Assembly (NCBI RefSeq): GCF_009870125.1
Contig: NC_046679.1
Coordinates: forward strand, 12,772,001 to 12,836,000
Source: Drosophila pseudoobscura
Lineage: Eukaryota > Arthropoda > Insecta > Diptera > Drosophilidae
DNA length: 64,000 nt
Direction of reading: 5' to 3'
In this document: piece by piece, positions 46,116 through 57,276 of the stretch
How the letters are laid out: every line of letters begins with the position of its first letter
Numbering within the stretch: the first letter of the stretch is position 1
Translations under genes and position numbers: made by a program
Notes under the pieces: generated by a model
The model's database searches: none
What the model saw: the letters and a program-made list of their open reading frames with translations, nothing else
Told to the model about the DNA's origin: nothing

Positions 46116-47815
46116 ATGAAAACAGGCACAATAATCAGTTGTTGCTTATTGATATTTAATAATGTGTGCTGCCAGAGTGGTAGTGAACAAAAACTGATAG
46201 ACCCTCATGACGGCTGGTCGAATTTTGTCATGGATTTCGATCAGACCCTTGGCGAATCCTGCCCCCAGTGCGAATGCCCGGAAATGCCGCAGAGGTCTCC
46301 GGCTGCCATTGAGGATGCACTCTCCCTAGTGTATTTTAAGAAGTTTGTAAACCTACTATTTCAACGGAAAAGTTTACAGGTAAGTTTGCTTCTTAAGATC
46401 AAATTTGGCTGGCATGACGTCATGACAGTGGTTTGTTTTGTAAATAGTATGATGCTACCGCAACGCTCTACAAGCGATCGCTGCTGTTCTCGTTGCTTCC
46501 GTCACAAATAGAAGAGCTAGAACACGTGCAAGATGCTCGTGATCTAGATATTTTGCTCACCAGGATACTGGAGAGGGCGGAAGCAGCGCCACTCGTTGAA
46601 GGCGCCCTCGGATGCGCCTATGCACATCAGGGGATGGGTGTGTGGGCTTTAGTTACTGATATTCTCAAGGATTTTACACAACTATTGAAAATATCCGAGG
46701 TGACTATTGCATTGTTTATGGAGAAGTAGCATTTGCTCAACGAAAACATGTTCCACAGGTGCAATTTATGCTTTTAGCGGCGCTGGCCGCCTTGGCTGTC
46801 TGTATTGTGCACAAACGCTTCCGATTCCGGCTAATCAGTGTTATCTTAGGAGGCGTACTTCTATGTGGATACTTCCACACATATTTGGAGTGCAATAGAG
46901 TGGGTACAAGGACGCCCTCAAATGACACTTTGCTAACCTTACCACCTCCCCTCAGAAACTGGAAGTTGACGCTATGTTGGATGTTATCAACAGTCACCAG
47001 GAGCCGCTAAGCTACGATGAAATGTCTTGGATGCAACGACTGAGGAATTTTGTGGTCAGGCCATCAGCGGAGGCCGAACAAAGGGAGAGACTGAGGTATA
47101 CCGATCGCTCTTAGAGGTATCAGTAGATACAAAATTGTTTCGTCTTTTAGAAAATCTTCAAAACTCAACCGTACATACTGCCTACCAGATCATGTCTTCA
47201 TTATGTATATAAACGACTTGTTTCTTAAGCAATTGGAACTGCTTTTGGAGAAGGTGTCGCAAACTATGACGAAGCTGACCTGTAAGTACCTTCCGCCAGA
47301 GAAAAATGTGCCTGGATAATCACCATTTATTTATTGTACCCACAGCTGGATTATCTTTCCCCTACAACCTTATTGCTCCCATATTTTTGGTAGCTTTGGT
47401 GGGGTACATTATCAAGTTAACATTCAAATACGTCATTAGTCCCAGAGCCTGGGGTACACTACTTCACACGAGACCAGGCCATACCGACACTCCTACTATG
47501 CTTCAGTCTCAGGCTTCGATCGCTGGGAGAGAAACTGTTGGAGATTGTATATCAGGAGAGAATCTGAAAATGCTGTTGAACGTGATAGGCGACACTCAAA
47601 AGAGTGTCAAACAACAACTACCGGCTGTATCGGGAGTCCAGGAGCTAATGGGACCTCTGGAAGCTCCTTCCGCAGAAGATAAAAAACCAAAACTAGATGT
47701 CAGCAACAACAGCAGCAGCAGCAGCGACAGCAAAAGCCATAGTAGAAGCCAAACCGAAGAAGATGGATTCACAGTGGTGGATGACCACGAGGAAGATGCG
47801 ATACATAATATCTAG
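46116..47815 (+). CDS. CLCC1-like ER membrane protein, copy 1
   Basis: Six exons: 46116-46379, 46448-46699, 46759-46899, 46956-47095, 47151-47281 and 47346-47815; all phases fit, 465 residues with no stop. A signal peptide (MKTGTIISCCLLIFNNVC) is followed by a lumenal part with CPQCECPEMP and two helices, a pair of close membrane spans (VQFMLLAALAALAVCIVH and LISVILGGVLLCGYFH, residues about 173-210), a long loop, and a third span (LIAPIFLVALVGYIIK, about 318-335). The tail is acidic and Ser-rich. Three spans in this spacing with a lumenal N-terminus is the topology of CLCC1 (chloride channel CLIC-like 1), an ER anion channel or scaffold; this identification is from layout and weak similarity. 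Copy 2 differs at only three residues in my reading (E/D in exon 2, R/S in exon 3, V/M in exon 5). Confidence 0.85.
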
Positions 47816-48495
47816 CAGTAAGCTGCAAACCTTAGTTTATATTTTAAGCGTATTGTCCGTGATCATTTTTACCCAATTTTGTATTGGAACCTAGTGCCTA
47901 AGAATAATTCAACTTGCAGTTGATTTGTCGTAGTTAAAGTTTCTTTATTTAAATTATTTTGCGTGTTCTTATTCGCCTGTTCACGATAAGTGTGGTTAAG
48001 TAGTAATCTTCAACAATAAGATTGTTTTAAGTAGGCCACCAAATCGTCTTTATATTATTGCATGTTTTTATTATGCTGCCGGCCGGCCACTCCCAAAAAT
48101 TGGATATACTTTCAATGTAATTTGTTGAACATTTCGTATTTACAATGCGGCGCTGAGCCGTTTCGTTTCCGTTCATTTTACTTATTCGCAGTGGTCGCAT
48201 TGCATATTAATTGAATGTAAGCGAAATTTATATATGTATTCGGTGTTTTCGAATCGTGTAAAACTAGTTCAATATGTATACAACTAATATATTTGATTTA
48301 CATACTCGTATTTAAATATCTATGTATATAGATCTATTATATGGTGTGTGTATATATATTCGTAGGAAAAAAATTAGAATTTCGGTGTAAATATATTTAT
48401 TCGTTGTATTTTAAAACATGCACTGCTCTTAAATTGTATTATACTTTAATAACACTTCATTGTTATAAATATAATAATAATAACTATGCAACTAG

Positions 48496-49288
48496 GTGGT
48501 ATCAACGCTCCAGTTAGATCTCAGTGGTCAGTGCCAACCCAGAAGCCTTCACACGGATGTACAACCAGTGCACCCAGGAGCGGATCGTACCAATAGCATG
48601 GAAACGCTAGAGGCTTTTTCTGGTACCCAAGCCAGGCAAGGACCTAAGCGACCCATCGGCATACCAACCACTATGCATGTTAGTTGGTGTGGGTAAGATC
48701 TTTGAGAGGACGGTATGCAACCGACTCGAGGCCGAGGAAGGAAGGTCACAGTAGCAAAACTAAAAAAAGGAGTAGAGGACAGACGCAACGAAGCAGTTGG
48801 AAGCATGAAATCCTAGCAGCGAATGAACTGTCCATTCAAGGCGCACCTTAAGTACGCAAGCGCAAAGGCAGCCGCAGCAACAGCGGCCATTAGTAGGATG
48901 ATGGCCAACACTGGAGGCCCAAGACATCGCAGCAGACACCTCCATAATCCTCAATGGGTCAGTTGTGTGGCACCAGCAATGAGGTTGCCGTCATAAAGCA
49001 GAGACAACAACTCAGGGTCGCATGCTGCTTCCGGACGATGTCAGAGGACGCCGGCAGACATGGTACCGCTGGACATCCTGGCAGACGATCGGCAGAGCGG
49101 CATGGAGAGGCCAGAAAGACCACTACCTCGTCCAATTGCTAGCGGGGCATGGCTGCTTCAAGCGCTATTTACACCGATGACCCATACTGCAGCTACTGCG
49201 GGCCCGGAATATACGAAGACGCGGAGCATGCTTTCTTTTCCTGTCCCCGTTTTTCCAGGGAACGAACAAAGCTAGCAGAGGCGAGCCC
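48496..49288 (+). mobile_element. Broken non-LTR retrotransposon (LINE, R1/jockey-like) fragment
   Basis: The plus strand shows reverse-transcriptase-like coding at 48549-48745: YNQCTQERIVPIAWKR, then LFLVPKPGKDLSDPSAYQPL and LVGVGKIFERTVCNRLEAEE, the finger region of R1/jockey-clade RTs. Further on (49149-49290) comes CSYCGPGIYEDAEHAFFSCP RFSRERTKLAE in a different frame, the zinc-knuckle C-terminus of the same clade. The catalytic centre between is missing, so the element is internally deleted and has several frame breaks; about 0.8 kb of an expected 5-6 kb remains. It lies exactly between the two duplicated blocks. No target-site duplication or poly-A tail was recognised. Confidence 0.75.
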
Positions 49289-49532
49289 CTATTCGATCTC
49301 TCTCTTATTTTGCTCCACTCCCGATTTTTTTTAGCCGTACTCATCAAAAGTAATACACCGAAAAGAGAGCTCTTTTTGCGCATATGTTCATGAGTTTTCA
49401 TTTCATACAAATATTTGGTCTCAAAACTATACTTATTTCTATGCTAAGCAACAGCTTAACATTTGTGCTTGACACAATAGGTCGTTCTTAAATCTAATTT
49501 ATTCGCTTGGCACGTTTAATGATTCGTTTTGA

Positions 49533-50900
49533 TCATAGCTCTGAATGCTTGAAGATAGTTTTCTCAATGTTTTCCTGCAATTTTTCCACCTTGCGTGCTT
49601 GTTTTTTCAATTGATCCTCCATATCTTCGAAGCGGTTGCTTTTGTCCTTGTGCTTCTCATCCTAGAAGAAGAAAATTTAAAATTATTAAATCGATCTGTT
49701 TTGGTAGACTCCTGGCCTTCATACCTTGTACTTCTCCTTGTGCAGAGCATGCTCGGCATGCAGATGTCGCAACTTCAGCAAGCGACTTTCAAAATGATTG
49801 AGTTCGGTCTTAATGGAAGCCAGTTCCTTAACCGTGAAATTGCTTGCCTGAGCGACGCGCCACAAGCCCTGAACCTTGGGCTCGATAAAATCTTGGCTAT
49901 GCGGTCCGGACGACACAAGGCGTTCCAGCCGGTCGTAGTGGTCCTTGATTCCAACATGATGGCCCCGTAGAGTGTTCAGGTCGTTCTCAAACTTTTTCAC
50001 ATTCTGATCATGCGTCTTTATCTCGTTTTCGTTGGCATCATTGTTCGAAATGAGATTGTATGTGTCAAGGTCTTCAGTGTTAATGGCATCTACATGGAGG
50101 AAATAATTTGTGTAATATTTCTTGTTTTTACATACTGTGTCAAAACTTACTCTCGTGCTTATCGGTGTCCACAGAACCAATATTTTCCAGCAAGCTGTAA
50201 TAGACATCTACCTTGTCCTGATGATGCTCAAACTCCTGCTTCAGGGACTTCAATTCCTCCGAAGTGAAGCCGGAAACTTCCGCTTTTTCCCACAGCCTGT
50301 TAAGTTTCTTGTCCTTAAAGAGACTCTTATTTTTATGGCGTTCCTCGGGGTCGTGGAATTTCTGTGAGTGGTAAGAGCAATTAATCAACCTTTTGAACTC
50401 GAAAAGAGACGTACTTTGAAGGGTTTGATTTTCTCAGCATCTTCAGTTTCGTCAAAGTGCTCCAAAAGATCGTAGCTGCTCATTATGCCAATCAGCTTTC
50501 GGCGCAGTTCGTTTTCCTTCAAACCATCCTTGTCCTTGTGCTGCGAGTTAAGCTGCTTCCAAGCGATCTCTTCTTTATCGTGGATTTTCAGCTCCATATA
50601 CAATGACTTTAGCTTAGGCTCCGTTAAACGCTACAAATACACGCCATTTAATTAACATTATCTTTGTTGTAATTTCTCACTCACATTCTGTGCCTTCGAC
50701 CACACGAGATTCAATTTGGCCATTCGGAAGGGTCGCCGGATTTTCTTAAAATCCGGATCGTACTTTTCGTCAGCCACTTGCTGGAAATGCGGGTCGTTGG
50801 CCTCCCGGCTGTACTTCTTACTCTGCTTTTTATCAGCATCCACGCATGTTATAAGTAAGGCCAGTGCAAGCACCAAACCAAGTTGCCCAAAACTTTGCAT
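49533..50900 (-). CDS. CG8507: LRP receptor-associated protein (RAP/LRPAP1), ER chaperone
   Basis: RAP binds LDL-receptor-family proteins in the ER and blocks early ligand binding. Five exons: 50900-50685, 50630-50415, 50361-50151, 50089-49725 and 49661-49533; phases consistent, 378 residues. A signal peptide (MQSFGQLGLVLALALLIT) precedes the three helical RAP domains: D1 (FRMAKLNLVWSKAQN, LYMELKIHDKEEIAWKQL), D2 (KKLNRLWEKAEVSGFTSEEL) and D3 (GLWRVAQASNFTVKELASIK, ELNHFESRLLKLRHLHAEH). The C-terminus is HSEL, a KDEL-type ER-retrieval signal. The symbol is from memory of the melanogaster RAP gene. It sits head-to-head with the CLCC1-like gene copy 2 (about 0.9 kb between starts) and is the surviving copy of the block duplication. 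Confidence 0.94.
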
Positions 50901-51695
50901 AATTGTATTGACTTCCGTTTTGAATTGCACATGCAATTTTTTTGCTGCTGACCTGGCCAAACAGTTATTTAGATCTGCCAACTTGCTTCGAAGCGAATGC
51001 CGGGACTTTTAGTACCACTGATGCCAAATCAGCTATTTTATAGCTTGTTCTTCTCACAAAAGTATTCAAATTTTCTTTTGAATTCACTTGAATTAATTCT
51101 CTTTCAACGAAAACATTTTCCTCGACGAAATAAATTTTTGCGCATAACCTCAGTACCCCCGTCAGACATGTTAAATACACAGCTGTGGCATCTAAGAAGT
51201 TTCATCATCTTAAATCGCGCACTTTCTGCCGTCGTTTGGCTTCAAAACAAGAAATGGAAAAATAACCACTTCAACTGTTTTTGTTTGCCAGAATCGATGA
51301 GAAAATGAAACATTTCGATACAACAAATTTGTGAAAACGGGACTAAAAACGAAAACCAAAGTTTTTGGCTAAAAATGTATTCCGCAAAAGTAGGTGAAAC
51401 CCGGAGCCTGGCTGAGTAAAAATTGTTATCATACATATTTCATGTTATTCGAGAAAAACAGCTATTTTTGTTCTAGAAAGTTGGCAGCACTAACTGGTTA
51501 ATAGTGGCGCCACTCGATAGTTTTGAATCTTTTGATTCAGAGGGAGGTTTCGCACATCAGTTTTGCTTGTTTCCTAAGATATATTAGATTTTATTTTATA
51601 ATTTTATTAGTGATTGTTAGGCGCAGTCATCTAGTTTTCCAAATATACAATTTTTCATTCGCGCATTTCAGCGGAAAGCACCAAAATATCGAACC

Positions 51696-51703
51696 TATCG
51701 ATA
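51696..51703. promoter_or_regulatory. DRE site, CLCC1-like copy 2
   Basis: One TATCGATA remains; the partner site present in copy 1 reads TATCGAAC here. The two copies thus differ in promoter site number. Confidence 0.6.
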
Positions 51704-51802
51704 GTGCCCTCGATGGTTTGATACCACTACCGCGCCATTTCCATCTGTGCTAAAAATCTTATATTTATTTAATCCGCGCCGTCCATCTGGAAAAGAAGAG
51801 CA

Positions 51803-53503
51803 ATGAAAACAGGCACAATAATCAGTTGTTGCTTATTGATATTTAATAATGTGTGCTGCCAGAGTGGTAGTGAACAAAAACTGATAGACCCTCATGACGG
51901 CTGGTCGAATTTTGTCATGGATTTCGACCAGACCCTTGGCGAATCCTGCCCCCAGTGCGAATGCCCGGAAATGCCGCAGAGGTCTCCGGCTGCCATTGAG
52001 GATGCACTCTCCCTAGTGTATTTTAAGAAGTTTGTAAACCTACTATTTCAACGGAAAAGTTTGCAGGTAAGTTTGCTTTTGAAGATCAAATTTGGCTGGC
52101 ATGACGTCATGACAGTGGTTTGTTTTGTAAATAGTATGATGCTACCGCAACGCTCTACAAGCGATCGCTGCTGTTCTCGTTGCTTCCGTCACAAATAGAA
52201 GATCTAGAACACGTGCAAGATGCTCGCGATCTAGACATTTTGCTCACCAGGATACTGGAGAGGGCGGAAGCAGCGCCACTCGTTGAAGGCGCCCTCGGAT
52301 GCGCCTATGCACATCAGGGGATGGGTGTGTGGGCTTTAGTTACTGATATTCTCAAGGATTTTACACAACTATTGAAAATATCCGAGGTGACTATTGCATT
52401 GTTTATGGAGAAGTAGCATTTGCTCAACGAAAACATGTTCCACAGGTGCAATTTATGCTTTTAGCGGCGCTGGCCGCCCTGGCTGTCTGTATTGTGCACA
52501 AAAGCTTCCGATTCCGGCTAATCAGTGTTATCTTAGGAGGCGTGCTTCTATGTGGATACTTCCACACATATTTGGAGTGCAATAGAGTGGGTAAAAGGAC
52601 GCCCTCAAATGACACGTTGCTAACCTTACCACCTCCCCTCAGAAATTGGAAGTTGACGCTATGTTGGATGTTATCAACAGTCACCAGGAGCCGCTAAGCT
52701 ACGATGAAATGTCTTGGATGCAACGACTGAGGAATTTTGTGGTCAGGCCATCAGCGGAGGCCGAACAAAGAGAGAGACTGAGGTATACCGATCGCTCATA
52801 GAGGTATCAGTAGATACAAAATTGATTTCGTCTTTTAGAAAATCTTCAAAACTCAACCGTACATACTGCCTACCAGATCATGTCTTCATTATGTATATAA
52901 ACGACTTGTTTCTTAAGCAATTGGAACTGCTTTTGGAGAAGATGTCGCAAACTATGACGAAGCTGACCTGTAAGTACCTTCCGCCAGAGAAAAATGTGCC
53001 TGGATAATCACCATTTATTTATTGTACCCACAGCTGGATTATCTTTCCCCTACAACCTTATTGCTCCCATATTTTTGGTAGCTTTGGTGGGGTACATTAT
53101 CAAGTTAACATTCAAATACGTCATTAGTCCCAGAGCCTGGGGTACACTACTCCACACTAGACCAGGCCATACCGACACTCCTACTATGCTTCAGTCTCAG
53201 GCTTCGATCGCTGGGAGAGAAACTGTTGGAGATTGTATATCAGGAGAGAATCTGAAAATGCTGTTGAACGTGATAGGCGACACTCAAAAGAGTGTCAAAC
53301 AACAACTACCGGCTGTATCGGGAGTCCAGGAGCTAATGGGACCTCTGGAAGCTCCTTCCGCAGAAGATAAAAAACCAAAACTAGATGTCAGCAATAACAG
53401 CAGCAGCAGCAGCGACAGCAAAAGCCATAGTAGAAGCCAAACCGAAGAAGATGGATTCACAGTGGTGGATGACCACGAGGAAGATGCGATACATAATATC
53501 TAG
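51803..53503 (+). CDS. CLCC1-like ER membrane protein, copy 2
   Basis: Same six-exon structure as copy 1: 51803-52066, 52135-52386, 52446-52586, 52643-52782, 52839-52969 and 53034-53503, 465 residues, intact. Signal peptide, CxxCxC lumenal motif, paired spans, third span and an acidic Ser-rich tail with NNSSSSSDSKSHSRSQTEED are all shared. Exons and introns are both nearly identical to copy 1 (one 1-nt intron insertion, few silent changes), so the duplication is recent or has been homogenised. Family call as for copy 1: CLCC1-like by topology. This copy keeps its RAP neighbour, so the pair is probably the ancestral arrangement. Confidence 0.85.
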
Positions 53504-56392
53504 CAGTAAGCTGCAAACCTTAGTTTATATTTTAAGCGTATTGTCCGTGATCATTTTTACCCAATTTTGTATTGGAACCTAGTGCCTAAGAATAATTCAA
53601 CTTGCAGTTGATTTGTCGTAGTTAAAGTTTCTTTATTTAAATTATTTTGCGTGTTCTTATTCGCCTGTTCACGATAAGTGTGGTTAAGTATTAATCTTCA
53701 ACAATAAGATCGTTTTAAGTAGGCCACCAAATCGTCTATATATTATTGCATGTTTTTATTATGCTGCCGGCCGGCGACTCCCAAAAATTGGATATACTTT
53801 CAATGTAATTTGTTGAACATTTCGTATTTACAATGCGGCGCTGAGCCGTTTCGTTTCCGTTCATTTTACTTATTCGCAGTGGTCGCTCTGTCGCACTGTG
53901 TGGAGTTGCATATTAATTGAATGTAAGCGAAATTTATATATGTATTCGGTGTTTTCGAATCGTGTAAAACTAGTTCAATATGTATACAACTAATATATTT
54001 GATTTACATACTCGTATTTTAAATATCTATGTATATAGATCTATTATATGGTGTGTGTATATATATTCGTAGGAAAAAAATTAGAATTTCGGTGTAAATA
54101 TATTTATTCGTTGTATTTTAAATCATGCACTGCACTTAAATTGTATTATACTTTAATTACACTTCATTGTTATAAATATAATAATAATAACTATGCAACT
54201 AGGTATTCTTTTACACTATTGCCTGGCCTGTTTCATGCTCAATTTATATGCAAATTCCAATCCACGGCACATACTACACTCTTATAGCCCTAGCCAAGAC
54301 CAAAAACAGTTTGCTCGCTCTAGCGTTTAACATACCTAAAACTAGGAAACATTAAGCAAAAAACCTAAAGCACGGCAGGCTACCAATAAATGACAACATA
54401 ACTAAGGCTGGCTGGCATACATATCGATACCGATACAGATCGATCGATCATCCATTTCTATGGCAAACTGAGAGAATTATCTAATTGATTTCACAAATCT
54501 TATACGCAAATTGGTCCGCTATGATAATCTTGATTAATAATTTCACTACTCGAATTCAACAATTTATTTTTAGTTCTAGTACATATGTAATTTTCATCTC
54601 TCGATTTGTCTGCTTTTCTGTTTTGTTCTGTTCTGTTCTGTTCTATTCTGTTTTGAACGGTCGTAACAACTGAGCAACATCATAATTAATGTAATTACTT
54701 TCCGCTGGTTCGCATTTGCGTTTGCCCCTCTTCAACCAGCTAGTAGTATGGTTTCGCAGCAATTAAAGCATATATGTCTCTCCTCACCTCTCTTACGTCT
54801 GATTGGTACTCGTACTCGTAATCGTAATCGTAATCGTAATCGTATAATTTAAAAAACTAATGCCACCTAATATCAAACAGCAGCAAACTCCTACGCCTAT
54901 GCACAAGCCAATCTCAAATTGAATTATTATTAAGAAAACGAATGCCATAATTGGAATTGTTTGTATTAAGTTATACATAAGTTACTACATGTGTGTGTGT
55001 TTGTGTGTGTGATGTGGTTTGTGTTTTTTAAAAACAGGCAACTTATTCTCATCTCCGGTGCTGTGCTGCAAAAATGCCCCCTCAAATATCCTTCGATGTA
55101 CGCGAGTTCTTTTGCCTCACTTCCACATATTACGGCTCAACGGATGCAATTGTACTTAGACTTCGATCTGACTTAGGTTTAGACTTATGTTTTCTTTCAC
55201 ATTTTTGCACTTCTTCTGTGTTTGTTACTGTTATTGTTAAAATGCTCTCGTCTCGTCAATAACTTACAGCAAATAATTGTAAAATTGTACATATTCAATA
55301 TAATACACAAACAACGTTATTTGGAATCTGGAATTTGCTCAAAGAATTAACAAATAGCAGATAAGCAGACGATTTCTGTGAACATTTCGTGTCTGTTTGT
55401 TTTATGGATCATGTGGTGTGGGGACGACTGTGGCATGGCTTTGAGTATTTTATACATTAGCTTACTTATGTGGCGATCAGGGTTTGGTTCGTACTACATT
55501 CATTCATTCATTATTTGTGTTATATTTTTTTTTGGTGGTAAATAGTTAAACAGCAATGATAGTCTGGGGAGGCATACGGCGGTAATGGGGGATCGGTTCT
55601 TAGATTGTTTGCTGCGAGAGCAACCCCACAATTGTCTCCGTGTCGACTACTTACATAGAGAAGTCTTCTGTTAATGGAATGTTTAAGTATGTAAATATAG
55701 TAAGTACTTTTATATCGTAAGTAGATACAGATTTATGTCTTTTAAGTAGGTACTTTGGCTTTCATTAGAGATACGATATATGTAGTGGTATAGCTTTCAA
55801 TTATACCTGGTTACGTGTGGCATGGGATGGGCTACAGATTACTGGGCACTTGTGCTAGTCTTCTCCCATCGCGAACTCGTATTGGATTGGTGGTGCATCA
55901 TGCAAGTGTGGTGTAAATATTTGATATGTATGCCGTTGCGTTTCAGATGCAATTATGTGTCAACATAGGGCTACTACCATTCATGGATGTGCCGGGTCTG
56001 TACGTGTTCGTGTACTGTTCTGTTCTGTTCTGTATTTTATGTTCGTGTAGTATGGATAGTATCATATTGTTTAGTATAGTACTCGTACACATATGGTGTA
56101 TACTGTGCGACTAGAAAATTCTTTGCTTGAATAAAACCTATGCAAAATATAGCCGTAATCGTAGTTGTAATTGTAATCGTAGTGTGTTCTTAAATACATA
56201 CTGTATGGATTTAATGCTTGTGTGTGTGTGGGGGGGGGAGGGGGATGCACGGGTTTAAATCTAGATGGGGGTGTGCGTTAACGTTAAGACCGCCTCAACC
56301 CAACGCTACTGCCCCAAAGCGAGTATTTGTCTGTCACCATTTCATTTCGTATCGACTCGAATCACTCCATTTGTAATGTAATCCGATAATTC
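53504..56392. other. 3'UTR-like region between CLCC1-like copy 2 and the GTPase
   Basis: To 54206 the DNA is shared with unit 1. From there to 56392 the DNA is AT-rich, with a TTCTG pentamer run (54617-54650), a GTAATC hexamer run (about 54810-54843) and a 9-nt G run near 56230, probably in part the long 3'UTR of the minus-strand GTPase. No coding frame is supported. Confidence 0.55.
54810..54845. repeat. (GTAATC)n hexanucleotide repeat
   Basis: Five to six GTAATC units after two GTACTC units. Confidence 0.85.
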
Positions 56393-57276
56393 TTACATAA
56401 CCCGACACTTCTCTTTGGCACCGCCGCTGGCACTGGCGCTGGCCTCCCCGTTCTCTGGTATGGCGCCATTCGTTTCCTTTGCCTTTTTCTCCTTCTTCTG
56501 TTTCTTTTGCTTCTTCGTATCCAATTGCAGTGAGACAGTACGCGTTTTCTCCATATTGAGGAGCTCTTGAAACAGCTCGGTTACATTGTGGTTGGTTTTG
56601 GCCGATGTCTCCATGAACGATATGCTCCAGGTGGTGGCCTGCGCCTGGCCCTCAATCTGCGACACCTGCGAAGGAAATTTGTATGAGTGAGAATGGTCCG
56701 GACCATGCTGCTGTGCACCTACCTCCCGCAGCTCGGCGGTCTCATCACACTTGTTGCCCACCAGCATGACGGGAATGTTGGGTATGTCGGCGCCCTGCAT
56801 GGAGGAAAGGAAGGTAAGTGATGCTCTAGGATCTGTGGCACGGTCCTACCTTGAGCTCTTTTATTAGCGCCCAGATGGGCCGGAGCTCCTCCAGGCTTTG
56901 CTTGGAGCACACCGAGTAGACCAGGATGAAAGCGTGTCCCTTCGATATGGACAGTCGCTGCATGGCTGGGAACTGATGCGATCCCGTTGTGTCTGTTATT
57001 TGAAGCGTGCAAATGTTCTTATTGCAGCTGATGACCTGCCGAGTGTCATGATCGCGATTAATGGGATAATGGGAACCCAGAAGCTCAGCTCAGCAAAGCA
57101 CTCACCTGTCTGTAGGTGTCCTCAATGGTCGGAATGTAGCTTTCCCGGAATGTGCCTTTGATGAATCTCAGCACCAAGGAGCTTTTCCCTACGCCGCCGG
57201 CCCCAAAGACCACCACTCGGTAGTCGTTGCTCTGCTCCGGTGCAGCACGCGTCACCTGGTTCTTTTGCTCCGTCAT
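56393..57276 (-). CDS. CG8500: DIRAS-type small GTPase
   Basis: Four exons: 57276-57106, 57035-56850, 56794-56723 and 56665-56393, all phase 0; 233 residues. A Ras-superfamily switch at membranes: P-loop GAGGVGKSS, effector region [22 protein letters not shown] in place of the usual DTAGQE (Gln61-equivalent changed, as in DIRAS/Rheb-like proteins, predicting low intrinsic GTP hydrolysis), NKCDE and ETSAK. The C-terminus has a long lysine-rich stretch ([13 protein letters not shown]) and a CAAX box CRVM, so prenylation plus charge should target the plasma membrane. [16 protein letters not shown] is the DIRAS hallmark. A longer upstream frame from 57465 reads through the 5'UTR, where an acceptor (57450) suggests a noncoding first exon. 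The symbol is from memory. Confidence 0.94.

Larger units (their letters stand above)
45647..48495. repeat. Duplicated block, unit 1 (RAP gene mostly lost, CLCC1-like kept)
   Basis: Matches unit 2 (49289-54206). The first 320 bases copy the 3' region of the RAP gene, a 27-nt scrap follows, and from about 45993 the match continues through the whole CLCC1-like gene to AACTATGCAACTAGGT, where both units end. Confidence 0.9.
49289..54206. repeat. Duplicated block, unit 2 (RAP and CLCC1-like, both whole)
   Basis: The more complete unit. It matches unit 1 at both ends: start CTATTCGATCTCTCTCTTAT at 49289 and end AACTATGCAACTAGGT at 54206. It has a 20-nt insertion near 53886 relative to unit 1. Confidence 0.9.

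Noticed and set aside
48760-48954. Minus-strand frames in the 48.5-49.3 kb interval
   Set aside because: The plus strand shows LINE reverse transcriptase signatures; minus frames are shadows.
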